Source: Pterois miles (lineage: Eukaryota > Chordata > Actinopteri > Perciformes > Scorpaenidae). From it: 64,000 nt of DNA. The position numbers and the translations under genes were made by a program. Positions 10,035 to 24,485 of this stretch are shown here, in pieces (position 1 is the stretch's first letter; every line of letters begins with the position of its first letter). The stretch lies in NCBI GenBank assembly GCA_947000775.1, contig CAMQGK010000634.1, forward strand, positions 20,639,501-20,703,500, written 5' to 3'. Below the pieces are notes generated by a model. The model saw only the letters and a list, made by a program, of their open reading frames with translations, did no database searches and was not told the origin of the DNA.

Positions 10035-13000
10035 TCAACATGCTATAGTATGACCTTTCTTCACTTACTGATTCATATACTAATTTATTAATTTTTTGAC
10101 ACACTATACTATGACTTTTCGACAACCTATACAATGACTTTTTTCACTTTTTTTGTCATACTGTACTCTGACTTTTCTGACTTTTTTCCGAAACATGACA
10201 CAATGAGTTTTATCACTTTTTTTGACATGCTATACTATGACTTTTATTGACATGCTATACTATGACTTTTTTCACATGCTATACTATGACTTTTTGACAT
10301 GCTATACTATGACTTTTTGACATGCTATACTATGACTTTTTGACATGCTATACTGTGACTTTTTGACATGCTATATTATGACTTTTTGACATGCTATACT
10401 ACGACTTTTTTCGACATACTATACTATTTACTAGACGTTTTTCGACATGCTATACTATGACTTTTTTCGACATACTATACTATGACGTTTTATTTTTTTC
10501 GACATGCTATACAATGACTTTTTTCTGACTTACTGCTATACTATGTTCGCTCTTGCTTTTTCATGCTACTGTTTTTTGACATGCTATACTCTTGACGTTT
10601 TTCGACTTGCTAAACTACTCTAGTTTTTTCGACATTTTATACTATGATTTTTTTGACATGCTATACTATTACTTTTTGACATGCTATACTATGATTTTTT
10701 TTCGACATGCTATACTATTACTTTTTGACATGCTATACTATGACTTTTTGACATGCTATACTACTATGACGTTTTTCGACATGCTACGCTGACTTTTTTC
10801 GACATGCTATACTCTGACGTTTTTCGACATGCTAAACTACTCTAGTTTTTTCGACATGTTATACTATGACTTTTTTCGACATGCTATACTATTACTTTTT
10901 GACATGCTATACTATGACTTTTTGACATGCTATACTATGACTTTTTGACATGCTATATTATGACTTTTTCACATGCTATACTATGAGTTTTTCGACATGT
11001 TTACTACAACTTTTTTTTTCGACATGCTATACTACAACTTTTTTTTTCGACATGCTATACTACGACTTTTTTCGACATGCTATACTATGACGTTTTTCGA
11101 CATGCTATACAATGACTTTTTTCGACATGCTATACTATGACGTTTTTTGACATGCTATACTATGACGTTTTTCGACATGCTACGCTGACTTTTTTCGACA
11201 TGCTATACTCTGACGTTTTTCGACTTGCTAAACTACTCTAGTTTTTTCGACATGTTATACTATGATTTTTTTCGACATGCTATACTATTACTTTTTGACA
11301 TGCTATACTATGACTTTTTGACATGCTATACTATGACGTTTTTCGACATGCTACGCTGACTTTTTTCGACATGCTATACTCTGACGTTTTTCGACTTGCT
11401 AAACTACTCTAGTTTTTTCGACATGTTATACTATGATTTTTTTCGACATGCTATACTATTACTTTTTGACATACTATACTATGACGTTTTTCGACATGCT
11501 ATACAATGACTTTTTTCGACATGCTATACTATGACGTTTTTTGACATACTATACTATGGCGTTTTTCGACATGCTATACAATGACTTTTTTCGACATGCT
11601 ATACTATGACGTTTTTCGACATGCTATACTATGACGTTTTTTGACATGCTATACTATGACGTTTTTCGACATGCTACGCTGACTTTTTTCGACATGCTAT
11701 ACTCTGACGTTTTTCGACTTGCTAAACTACTCTAGTTTTTTCGACATGTTATACTATTACTTTTTGAAATGCTATACTATGACTTTTTGACATGCTATAC
11801 TATGACTTTTTTTCGACATGGTATATTATGACGTTTATCAACATGCTATACTGTGCCAGTTTTTCGACATGCTATACTATGACTTTTTTCGACCTGCTAT
11901 ACTATCACAGTTTTTTCAACATGCTACACTATGACTTTTATCGACATGCTATACTATGACTGTTTTCGACCTGCTATACTATGACATTTTTTGACATGCT
12001 ATACTATGACTTTTTCGACATTAAAAACTATGACTTTTTTTTAACATGCTATACTATGACGTTTTTTGACATGCTATACTATGACTTTTTCGACATGCTA
12101 TACCATGACTTTTTTTCGACCGGCTATAGTATGACGTTTTTTTGACATGCTATACTATAACTTTTTTTGACAGGCTATTTTATGCCGTTTTTCGACATGC
12201 TATACTATGACTTTTTTTCGACATGCTATGCTATGACTTTTTTCGACATGCTATAATATGCCAGTTTTTTCGACATGCTATACGATGTGTTTTTGCATGC
12301 AATACAATGAAAGTTGTCGAAATGTTATACCTTTACATTTTTCGACATGCTATACTATGACTGCTTTTTGACATGCAATACAATGAACGTTTGTCGACAT
12401 GCTATACTATGCCAGTTTTTTCGACATGCTATACTATGACTTTTTTCAAATTGGTATACTATGACTTTTTTCGACATGCTATACTATGCCAGTTTTTTCG
12501 ACATGCTATACTATTATTTTTTTTCGACATGCTATACTATGACTTTTTTCAAATTGGTATACTATGACATTTTTCGACATGCTTTACTATGCCAGTTTTT
12601 TCGACATGCTATACTATAATTTTTTTCATCATGCTATACTTTTACTTTTTTACCACATGCTATACTCTGACTTTTTTCGACATGCTATATTATGACATTT
12701 TTCGACATGCTGTACTATAACTTTTATCAACATGCTATACATTTTTCGACATGCTATAATATGACATTTTTTGACATGCTATACTATGACGTTTTTCGAC
12801 ATGCTACACTGACTTTTTTCAACATGCTATAGTATGACCTTTCTTCACTTACTGATTCATATACTAATTTATTAATTTTTTGACACACTATACTATGACT
12901 TTTCGACAACCTATACAATGACTTTTTTCACTTTTTTTGTCATACTGTACTCTGACTTTTCTGACTTTTTTCCGAAACATGACACAATGAGTTTTTTCAC

Positions 13001-16000
13001 TTTTTTTGACATGCTATACTATGACTTTTATTGACATGCTATACTATGACGTTTTTCGACATGCTACGCTGACTTTTTTCGACATGCTATACTCTGACGT
13101 TTTTCGACATGTTAAACTACCTAGTTTTTTGCATGTTTCTATGATTTTTTCGACATGCTATACTATTACTTTTTGACATACTATACTATGACGTTTTTCG
13201 ACATGCTATACAATGGCTTTTTTCGACATGCTATACTATGACGTTTTTTGACATACTATACTATGGCGTTTTTCGACATGCTATACAATGACTTTTTTCG
13301 ACATGCTATACTATGACGTTTTTCGACATGCTATACTATGACGTTTTTTTGACATGCTATACTATGACGTTTTTCGACATGCTATACTCTGACGTTTTTC
13401 GACATGCTATACTCTGACGTTTTTCGACATGTTATACTCTGACGTTTTTCGACTTGCTAAACTACTCTAGTTTTTTCGACATGTTATACTATGATTTTTT
13501 TCGACATGCTATACTATTAGTTTTTGACATGCTATACTATGACTTTTTGACATGCTACACTATGACTTTTTTTCGACATGGTATATTATGACGTTTATCA
13601 ACATGCTATACTGTGCCAGTTTTTCGACAAGCTATACTATGACTTTTTTCGACATACTATACTATGACTTTTTTCGACCTGCTATACTATCACAGTTTTT
13701 TCAACATGCTACACTATGACTTTTATCGACATGCTATACTATGACTGTTTTCGACCTGCTATAATATGACATTTTTTGACATGCTATACTATGACTTTTT
13801 CGACATTAAAAACTATGACTTTTTTTAACATGCTATACTATGACATTTTTTGACATGCTATACTATGACTTTTTCGACATGCTATACCATGACTTTTTTT
13901 TTTGACCGGCTATAGTATGACGTTTTTTTGACATGCTATGCATGCTATGCATGCATGCTATGCTATGCTATGCTCATGCATGCTCTCCTATAACTTTTTT
14001 TGACAGGCTATTTTATGCCGTTTTCGACATGCTATACTATGACTTTTTTTCGACATGCTATGCTATGACTTTTTTCGACATGCTATAATATGCCAGTTTT
14101 TTCGACATGCTACACTATGATGCTTTTTGACATGCTATACAATGAAAGTTGTCGACATGCTATACCTTGACATTTTTCGACATGCTATAATATTACTTTT
14201 TTGACATGCAATACTATGGCGTTTTTCGACATGCTATACAATGACTTTTTTCGACATGCTATACAATGACTTTTTTCGACATGCTATACCATGACTTTTT
14301 TCGACGTGCTATACTATCACGTTATTTGACATGCTATATTATGACGTTTTTCGACATGCTACACTGACTTTTTTCAACATGCTATAGTATGACCTTTCTT
14401 CACTTACTGATTCATATACTAATTTATTAATTTTTTGACACACTATACTATGACTTTTCGACAACCTATACAATGACTTTTTTCACTTTTTTTGTCATAC
14501 TGTACTCTGACTTTTCTGACTTTTTTCCGAAACATGACACAATGAGTTTTATCACTTTTTTTGACATGCTATACTATGACTTTTATTGACATGCTATACT
14601 ATGACTTTTATTGACATGCTATACTATGACTTTTTTGACATGCTATACTATGACTTTTTTCGACATGCTATACTATGACTTTTTGACATGCTATACTATG
14701 ACTTTTTGACATGCTATATTATGACTTTTTGACATGCTATACTATGACTTTTTTCGACATACTATACTATGACGTTTTTCGACATGCTATACTACGACTT
14801 TTTTTTTTTTCGACATACTATACTATGACGTTTTTCGACATGCTATACTATGACTTTTTTCGACATGCTATACTATGACGTTTTTTGACATGCTATACTC
14901 TGACGTTTTTCGACATGCTAAACTACTCTAGTTTTTTAGACATGTTATACTATGATTTTTTTTCGACATGCTATACTATTACTTTTTCACACACTATACT
15001 ATGACGTTTTTCGACATGCTATACAATGACTTTTTTCGACATGCTATACTATGACGTTTTTTGACATACTATACTATGGCGTTTTTCGACATGCTACGCT
15101 GACTTTTTCGACATGCTATAGTCTGACGTTTTTCGACATGTTATACTCTGACGTTTTTCGACTTGCTAAACTACTCTAGTTTTTTCGACATGTTATACTA
15201 TGATTTTTTTCGACATGCTATACTATTAGTTTTTGACATGCTATACTATGACTTTTTGACATGCTATACTATTAGTTTTTTCGACATGGTATATTATGAC
15301 GTTTATCAACATGCTATACTGTGCCAGTTTTTCGACATGCTATACTATGACTTTTTTCGACATACTATACTATGACTTTTTTCGACCTGCTATACTATCA
15401 CAGTTTTTTCAACATGCTACACTATGACTTTTATCGACATGCTATACTATGACTTTTTTGACATGCTATACTATGACTTTTTCGACATTAAAAACTATGA
15501 CTTTTTTTAACATGCTATACTATGACGTTTTTTGACATGCTATACTATGACTTTTTCGACATGCTATACCATGACTTTTTTTTCGACCGGCTATAGTATG
15601 ACGTTTTTTTGACATGCTATGCATGCTATGCATGCATGCATGCTATGCTATGCTATGCTCATGCATGCTCTCCTATAACTTTTTTTGACAGGCTATTTTA
15701 TGCCGTTTTTCGACATGCTATACTATGACTTTTTTTCGACATGCTATGCTATGACTTTTTTCGACATGCTATAATATGCCAGTTTTTTTCGACATGCTAC
15801 ACTATGATGCTTTTTGACATGCTATACAATGAAAGTTGTCGACATGCTATACCTTGACATTTTTCGACATGCTATAATATGACTTTTTTGACATGCAATA
15901 CTATGGCGTTTTTCGACATGCTATACAATGACTTTTTTCGACATGCTATACAATGACTTTTTTCGACATGCTATACCATGACTTTTTTCGACGTGCTATA

Positions 16001-18250
16001 CTATCACGTTATTTGACATGCTATACTATGACGTTTTTCGACATGCTACACTGACTTTTTTCAACATGCTATAGTATGACCTTTCTTCACTTACTGATTC
16101 ATATACTAATTTATTAATTTTTTGACACACTATACTATGACTTTTCGACAACCTATACAATGACTTTTTTCACTTTTTTTGTCATACTGTACTCTGACTT
16201 TTCTGACTTTTTTTCCGAAACATGACACAATGAGTTTTATCACTTTTTTTGACATGCTATACTATGACTTTTATTGACATGCTATACTATGACTTTTTTG
16301 ACATGCTATACTATGACTTTTTTTGACATGCTATACTATGACTTTTTGACATGCTATACTGTGACTTTTTGACATGCTATATTATGACTTTTTGACATGC
16401 TATACTACGACTTTTTTCGACATACTATACTACGACGTTTTTCGACATGCTATACTACGACTTTTTTCGACATACTATACTATGACGTTTTTCGACATGC
16501 TATACAATGACTTTTTTCGACATGCTATACTATGACGTTTTTTGACATGCTATACTCTGACGTTTTTCGACTTGCTAAACTACTCTAGTTTTTTCGACAT
16601 GTTATACTATGATTTTTTTGACATGCTATACTATTACTTTTTGACATGCTATACTATGATTTTTTTTCGACATGCTATACTACTACTTTTTGACATGCTA
16701 TACTATGACTTTTTGACATGCTATACTATGACGTTTTTCGACATGCTACGCTGACTTTTTTCGACATGCTATACTCTGACGTTTTTCGACATGCTAAACT
16801 ACTCTAGTTTTTTAGACATGTTATACTATGATTTTTTTTCGACATGCTATACTATTACTTTTTCACATACTATACTATGACGTTTTTCGACATGCTATAC
16901 AATGACTTTTTTCGACATGCTATACTATGACGTTTTTTGACATACTATACTGTGGCGTTTTTCGACATGCTACGCTGACTTTTTCGACATGCTATACTCT
17001 GACGTTTTTCGACATGTTATACTCTGACGTTTTTCGACTTGCTAAACTACTCTAGTTTTTTCGACATGTTATACTATGATTTTTTTCGACATGCTATATA
17101 TTAGTTTTTGACATGCTATACTATGACTTTTTGACATGCTATACTATTAGTTTTTTCGACATGGTATATTATGACGTTTATCAACATGCTATACTGTGCC
17201 AGTTTTTCGACATGCTATACTATGACTTTTTTCGACATACTATACTATGACTTTTTTCGACCTGCTATACTATCACAGTTTTTTCAACATGCTACACTAT
17301 GACTTTTATCGACATGCTATACTATGACTTTTTCGACATGCTATACCATGACTTTTTTTCGACCGGCTATAGTATGACGTTTTTTTGACATGCTATGCAT
17401 GCTATGCATGCATGCTATGCTATGCTATGCTCATGCATGCTCTCCTATAACTTTTTTTGACAGGCTATTTTATGCCGTTTTTCGACATGCTATACTATGA
17501 CTTTTTTTCGACATGCTATGCTATGACTTTTTTCGACATGCTATAATATGCCAGTTTTTTCGACATGCTATACTATGATGCTTTTTGACATGCTATACAA
17601 TGAAAGTTGTCGACATGCTATACCTTGACATTTTTCGACATGCTATAATATGACTTTTTTGACATGCAATACTATGACGTTTTTCGACATGCTATATTGA
17701 CTTTTTTCAACTTGCTATACTATGAATTTTCTCGACATGCTATACTATGCCAGTTTTTTCGACATGCTATACTATAATTTTTCTCGACATGCTATACTAC
17801 GCCTTTTTTCGACATGCTATACTACGACTTTTTTGACATGCTATACTATGGCGTTTTTCGACATGCTATACTACGACTTTTTTCGACATGCTATACTATG
17901 ACTTTTTGACATGCCATACAATGACTTTTTTCGACATGCTATACTATGACTTTTTTCGACATGCTATACTATGACTTTTTTTGACATGCTATACTATGAC
18001 GTTTTTCGACATGCTACACTGACTTTTTTCGACATGCTATACTCTGATGTTTTTCGACTTGCTAAACTACTCTAGTTTATTCGACATGTTATACTATGAT
18101 TTTTTTCGACATGCTATACTATTACTTTTTGACATGCTATACTATGACTTTTTGACATGCTATACTATGACTTTTTTCGACATGCTATACTACGACTTTT
18201 TTCGAGATGCCATACTATGACGTTTTTCAACATGCTATACTATGACGTGT
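10035..18250 (+). repeat. Satellite array with ~1.7-kb higher-order repeats
   Basis: The ~25-bp units recur in a fixed order of sequence variants. The rare variant GACCGGCTATAG occurs once per block at 12118, 13904, 15585 and 17361, giving spacings of 1786, 1681 and 1776. A second landmark, AACATGCTATAGTATGACC followed by 'tttcttcacttactg', occurs at 10037, 12821, 14376 and 16063. The variant CTAAACTACTCTAG occurs about a dozen times. The repeat order shows block duplication of many units at once, the classic sign of unequal exchange in satellite DNA. Confidence 0.85.
13931..13995 (+). repeat. ATGCATGC-expanded satellite unit, first of three
   Basis: A normal unit is replaced by a run of ATGCATGC/CTATG motifs ending 'ctctcctataac'. 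The same expanded unit is at 15612 and 17388, one per higher-order block. The corresponding place in the earliest block (just after 12118) has the ordinary unit instead. The motif is self-complementary. Confidence 0.8.
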
Positions 18251-19749
18251 TTGGACATGCTATACGATGACTTTTTTGGACATGCTCTCATGATTTTTCA
18301 GACATTTCATGAAATGCCTTTTTTTTCCACCATTGAATCATTTTACATGCTATAATATGACCTTTTTTATGATTTTTTTCAACATCAAAAAAATTTGACG
18401 TTTTTATCGAAAAATTTCGACATACTATAATATGACGTTTTTTTGAAAAATTTTCAAACATTTCATGAAATTATTTTTTTCCACCATAGAATCATTTTAC
18501 ATTCTATAATACGACCATTTTCATGATTTTTTTCAACATCAAAAAAATTTGACGTTTTTATCGAAAAATTTCGCCGTACTGTACTGTGACTTTTTTTTGT
18601 AAAATTTTCCAACATTTCACGAAATGAATTTTTTCCACGATAGAATCATTTTACATGCTATAATACGACCGTTTTCATGATTTTTTTCAACATCAAAAAA
18701 ATTTGACATTTTCATCGAAAAATTTCGACATACTATACTATGACGTTTTTTTTGTAAAATTTTCCAACATTTCACAAAATGACTTTTTTCCACCATAGAA
18801 TCATTTTACATGCTATAATACGACCGTTTTCATGATTTTTTTTCAACATGAAAATAATTTGCGTTTTCTCGAAAAATTTGCCATCTTCTTGGTTTTTTGT
18901 AAAATTTTCCAACATTTCACGAAATGACTTTTTTCCACCATAGAATCATTTTACATGCTATAATACGACCATTTTCATGATTTTTCTCAACATCAAAAAA
19001 TATTTGACGTGTTAATCGAAAAATTTCGACATACTATACTGTGACTTTTTTTTGTAAAATTTTCGAACATTTCATGAAATGCCTTTTTTCTCCACCATAT
19101 AATCATTTTACTTGCTATAATACGACCATTTTCATGATTTTTTTCGACATCAAAAAAATTTGACGTTTTCATCGAAAAATTTCGCCATACTATACTATGA
19201 CGTTTTTTTTGTAAAATTTTCCAACATTTCACGAAATGATTTTTTTCCACCATAGAATCATTTTACATGCTATAATACGACCATTTTCATGATTTTTTTC
19301 AATATCAAAAAAATTTGACGTTTTCATCAAAAAATTTCGACATACTATACTATGATTTTTTTTTGTAGAATTTTCCAACATTCCACGAAATGAATTTTTA
19401 TCACCATTGAATCATTGTACATGCTATAATATGACCGTATTTATGATTTTTTCAACAACAAAAAAACTTGACATTTTCATCGGAAAATTTCAACATACTA
19501 TACTATGACTTTTTTTTGCAAAATTTTCCAACATTACACGAAATGAATTTTTTGCACCATAGAATCATTTTACATGCTGTAATATGACCGTTTTCATGAT
19601 TTTTTTCAACATCAAAAAAATTTGATGTTTTCATCAAAAATTTTCGATATACTATACTATGACGTTTTTTTTGTAAAATTTTCCAACATTTCACGAAATG
19701 ACTTTTTTCTACATGGCTTTTCTACGGCTACAAACAGCCGGGCCCTGCA

Positions 19750-21486
19750 GTGGAGGGGACGCTGGAACAGGCAAACCAGCTAAACCTGTTCTTCAACAGG
19801 TTTGACCATCCAGCCCCCAACAGCCCAGCAGGACATCCTGAGCCTCCACCCACCAACTCTGGAGCCCCCCCCCCCCTCTCCCTTCCCCCCCCTCTTTCCC
19901 CCCCCCCCCCCTCCCCCCCCCCCCCCCCCCCCCCCCCCCCCACCCTCCCTGCCCCCTCCCCTCCCTTCAACCCCAGCACCCCTCCCCCCCTCCCCTCAAC
20001 TCCCCACTTCCCCCACCCTCCTCCCTCTCTCTCTCTCCCCCCCCTCCCTCTCAGCACAACAACACCAGCACCATCCCTGGTCCTCCCCTCTAGCCAAGTG
20101 ATGAAGCAGCTCTCCAGGGTGAACACTAACAAGGCCAGGGGGCCTGATAACATCAACCCTAGGGTGCTCAAGGCGTGTGCCGGGCAGCTGGCAGGAGCGT
20201 TCCAGCACCTCTTCACCCTCTCTCTCAGGCTGAAGAAGGTACCACAGCTCTGGAAGACCCCCTGCATCGTCCCAGTGCCCTTCAAAGGACTCCCTAGCAC
20301 CCTCAAGGACTACAGGCCAGTCGCTCTGACGTCACACGTCATGAAGATCCGGGAGAGACTGGTCCTGCAGCACCTCAGGCCCCTGGTGAGTGACTCCCTG
20401 GACCCCCTTCAGTTTGCATACCAGGCAAACATTGGCGTGGACGACGCCATCATCTACATGCTCCACAGAGCCTACACGCACTTGGAGAAGCCACAGAGCA
20501 CAGTGAGAATCATGTTCTTCGACTTCTCCAGTGCATTCAATACAGTCCAACCACACCGGCTAGCTGAGAAGCTCTCAGCTATGCAGGTGGACCACGACCT
20601 GGTGGACTGGATTACGGACTACCTCACCAGCAGACCACAGTATGTCAGACTGCAGGGAAGCCTGTCTGACGTGCTGGTGAGCAACACCGGTGCTCCCCAG
20701 GGAACTGTGCTGTCACCGTTCCTGTTCACAATCTACACCTCCGACTTCTGCTTCAACTCCGGAACATGCCACCTGCAGAAGTTCTCCGATGACTCCTCCA
20801 TCGTCGGCTGCATCACAGATGACAACGAGGAGGAGTACAGGACACTTGTGGAGAACTTTGTAAGGTGGTGCGACATCAACCACCTACAGCTCAATATTGG
20901 TAAGACCAAAGAGCTGGTGGTGGACTTCCGGAAGAGGAGGAAGAGCTCCCCTACTCCCATCACCATCCGTGGGGAGGAGGTGGAGGTAGTGGACAACTAC
21001 AAGTTCCTGGGAGTTCACTTAAACAATAAACTGGACTGGTCCAACAACTCCGAGGCCCTCTACAGGAAGGGACAGAGCAAACTATTCTTCCTGAGAAGGC
21101 TGAGGACCTTCAACGTGTGCAACAGGCTACTTTAGATGTTCTACCAGTCTGTAGTAGCCAGCTTTCTGTTTTTCGCCGTGGTATGTGGGGGGGGGGGCGG
21201 CATCAGCACCAGAGATGCCACCAAACTGAACAAACTGGTGAGGAGGGCTGGGTCTGTGGTTGGATGTGAGCTGGACAGTCTGGAGGTGGTGGCAGAGGGG
21301 AGGACCAGGAGGAAGCTGGAGTCTATTCTGAAGAACCCCTCCCACCCCCTCTATGACCAACTGGTCCAGATGAGGAGTACATTCAGCCAGAGACTGATCC
21401 CCCCTCGGCACACTACAAACCGTCTGGGTCAGTCCTTTCTTTTGGTGGCCATCCGGCTCCATAACCAAGGCCTGACCCCCATGTGA
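19750..21486 (+). pseudogene. LINE reverse transcriptase, one in-frame stop
   Basis: One reading frame runs through the reverse transcriptase. It has KARGPDNINPRVLK (start of the fingers), YRPVALTSHVMK (motif 1-2 region), FFDFSSAFNT (motif A, catalytic Asp), GAPQGTVLSPFLFTIY (motif B), FSDDSSIVG (motif C, the SDD form of the YxDD box), and FLGVHLNNKLDW (motif E/thumb). A TAG at 21133-21135 interrupts the frame, which resumes at once as MFYQSVVAS and ends at the TGA at 21484-21486. The missing upstream endonuclease and the stop make it inactive, though the polymerase core is well preserved and so the insertion is probably young. Residues ~15-110 come from a C-rich tract and are proline-rich; they are probably not original. 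Confidence 0.88.
19868..20062. repeat. C/CT-rich low-complexity tract
   Basis: About 195 bases of poly-C broken by T and A, within the LINE upstream of its reverse transcriptase. It is the most GC-skewed sequence in the window. It may be a microsatellite expansion of a proline-rich linker or a sequencing/consensus artefact. Confidence 0.75.
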
Positions 21487-21755
21487 CTCTGATCATCTGC
21501 TCCATATTTATTCCAAATGTATATATTACATATAGTTATATCATTACATATACATATGCTGTGCATATACAATACTCACCACCTGCTGCACTTTACTTAT
21601 TACTGTTACTGTATTTATTTTACTGTCAATTTTCTTCATTGCACCTTATTTCATTCACTGCACCTTCTCTTTTACTTTTTACTGTACTGTATTTATCTGT
21701 ACTGTTGTTGATGCTGCTGCTAAGACACCTGAATTTCCCTCCGGGGATTAATAAA

Positions 21756-21780
21756 GGTTCATCTTATCTTATCTTATCTT
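21756..21780 (+). repeat. (CTTAT)n tail of the LINE
   Basis: Four or five copies of CTTAT close the LINE directly against satellite. Short 3' repeats of this type are used for target priming in this LINE group. Confidence 0.8.
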
Positions 21781-22789
21781 ACATGCTATAATACGACCGT
21801 TTTCATGATTTTTTTCAACATAAAAAAAATTCGACGTTTTCATCGAAAAATTTCGACATACTATACTATGACTTTTTTTTGTAAAATTTTCCAACAGTTC
21901 ACAAAATGACTTTCACCATAGAATCATTTTACATGCTATAATACGACTGTTTTCATGATTTTTTTCAACATCAAAAAAATTTGACGTTTTCCTCGAAAAA
22001 TTTCGCCATACTATACTATGACTTTTTTTTGTAAAATTTTCCAACATTTCACAAAATGACTTTTTTCCACCATAGAATCATTTTACATGCTATAATACGA
22101 CCGTTTTCATGATTTTTTTCAACATCAAAAAAATTTGATGTTTTCCTCGAAAAATGTCGCCATACTATACTATGACTTTTTTTTGTAAAATTTTCCAACA
22201 TTTCACAAAATGACTTTTTTCCACCATAGAATTATTTTACATGCTATAATATGATCGTTTTCATGAGTTTTATCAACATAAAAAAATTTGACGTTTTCAT
22301 CAACAAATTTCGACATAAATTACTATGACTTTGTTTTGTAAAACTTTACAAAATTTCACGAAATGACTTTTTTTCCACCATAAAATCATTTTACTTGCTA
22401 TAATAGGACCAATTTCATGGTTTTTTTCAACATTAAAAAAATTTGACGATTTCATCGAAAAACTTCGACATGCTATATTATGACGTTTCTTTTGTAAGAT
22501 TTTCCAACATTTCACGAAATGACTTTTTTCCACCATAGAATCATTTTACATGATATAATCGACCGTTTTCATGATTTTTCTCAACATCAAAAATTTGACG
22601 CTTTCATCGAAAAATTCCGACATACTATACTGTGACGTTTTTTTTTGTAAAATTTTCGAACATTTCATGAAATGACTTTTTTCCACCATAGAATCATTTT
22701 ACTTGCTATAATACGACCAATTTCATGTTTTTTTGTCAACATCAAAAAAATTTGACGTTTTTATCGAAAAATTTCAACATACTATACTA

Positions 22790-22925
22790 TGCCAGTTTTT
22801 TGACATGCTATACTATGGCGTTTTTCGACATGCTATACTATGACTTTTTTTCGACGTGCTATACTATGACGTTTTTTGATATGCTATACTATGACTTTTT
22901 TGACATGCTATACTATGACTTTTTT
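22790..22925 (+). repeat. Short-unit island inside the 155-bp array, copy 1
   Basis: After CATACTATACTATG the array switches to 'ccagttttt' and about five ~25-bp units, then returns to the 155-bp phase at 'gcaaaattttcc'. The same switch point is used at about 24315 and 30075. Confidence 0.82.
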
Positions 22926-24304
22926 TTGCAAAATTTTCCAACATTTCACGAAATGAATTTTTTGCACCATAGAATCATTTTACATGCTATAATACGACCG
23001 TTTTCATGATTTTTTTCAACATCAAAAAATTTGACGTTTTCATAGAAAAATTTCGACATACTATACTATGACGTTTTTTTTGTAAAATTTTCGAACATTT
23101 CATGAAATGACTTTTTTCTCCACCATATAATCATTTTACTTGCTATAATACGACCATTTTCATGATTTTTTTCGACATCAAAAAAATTTGACGCTTTCAT
23201 CGAAAAATTTCGCCATACTATACTATGACTTGTTTTTGTAAAATTTTCCAACATTTCACGAGATGACTTTTTCCACCATAGAATCATTTTACATGCTATA
23301 AAACGACCGTTTTCATGATTTTTTTAAACATCAAAAAAATTTGACGTTTTCATCGAAAAAATTCGACATACTATACTATGACGTTTTTTTTTTTTAAATT
23401 TTCCAACATTTCACGAAATGACTTTTTTCCACCATAGAATCATTTTACATGCTATAATACGACTGTTTTCATGATTTTTTTCAACATTAAAAAAATTTGA
23501 CGTTTTCATCGAAAAATTTCGACATACTATACTATGACGTTTTTTTTGTAAAATTTTCCAACATTTCACGAAATGACTTTTTTCCACCATAGTATCATCT
23601 TACATGATATAATACGACTGTTTTCATGATTTTTTTCAATATTAAAAAAATTTGACGTTTTCATCGAAAAATTTCGCCATACTATACTATGACTTTTTTT
23701 TGTAAAATTTTCCAACATTTCACAAAATGACTTTTTTCCACCATACAATCATCTTACATGCTATAATATGATCGTTTTCATGATTTTTATCAACATCAAA
23801 AAAATTTGACGTTTTCATAAAAAAATTTCGACATAAACTATACGATGACTTTTTTTTGTAAAACTTTCCAAAATTTGACAAAATGACTTTTTTTCCACCA
23901 TAAAATCATTTTACTTGCTATAATAGGACCGATTTCATGGTTTTTTTCAATATCAAAAAATTTGACGTTTTCATCAAAAAATTTTGCCTTGCTATACTAT
24001 GACTGTTTTTTTTGCAAAATTTTCCAACATTTCACGAAATGAATTTTTTGCACCATAGAATCATTTAACATGCTATAATACGACCGTTTTCATGATTTTT
24101 CTTAACATTAAAAAAATTTGACGTTTTCATCGAAAACATTTCGACATACTACACTATGACGTTTTTTTTTTTTGTAAAATTTTTGAACATTTCATGAAAT
24201 GACTTTTTTCCACCATAGAATCATTTTACTTGCTATAATACGACCGATTTCATGTTTTTTTGTCAACATCAAAAAAATTTGACGTTTTTATCGAAAAATT
24301 TCGA

Positions 24305-24485
24305 CATACTACACTATGCCAGTTTTTCGACATGCTATGCTATGACTTTTTTTTCGACGTGCTATACTATGACGTTTTTTTGATATGCTATACTATGACT
24401 TTTTTTTTGACATGCTATATTATGACTTTTTTTGACATGCTATGCTATGACTTTTTTTTGACATGCTATACTATGACGATTTTTT
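24305..24485 (+). repeat. Short-unit island inside the 155-bp array, copy 2
   Basis: Same entry ('actatgccagttttt') and the same order of units ('cgacgtgctatac', 'gatatgctatac') as the island at 22790, with two more units before the 155-bp phase resumes. It is a paralogous copy. Confidence 0.82.

Larger units (their letters stand above)
19716..21779 (+). mobile_element. 5'-truncated non-LTR retrotransposon (jockey/CR1 group, perhaps Rex1-like)
   Basis: The insertion contains a C/T-rich region, a reverse-transcriptase coding relic, and a 3' tail with GGGGATTAATAAA followed by (CTTAT)n. It interrupts the 155-bp satellite. TACATG occurs at both edges (19710-19715 and 21780-21785), consistent with a target duplication, but about 16 bp of satellite expected upstream of the left copy are missing. 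The endonuclease domain that precedes the reverse transcriptase in full-length relatives is absent. The subfamily name is uncertain. Confidence 0.85.

Noticed and set aside
8495..16754. Plus-strand open frames giving MLYYDFF/DMLYYDFF repeat peptides
   Set aside because: They are translations of 24- to 27-bp satellite units and end wherever unit length breaks the frame. No start context, no conservation of frame across blocks.
20733..20996. Minus-strand open frames across the LINE (also 20332-20556 and 21127-21468)
   Set aside because: They are shadows of the plus-strand reverse-transcriptase frame.
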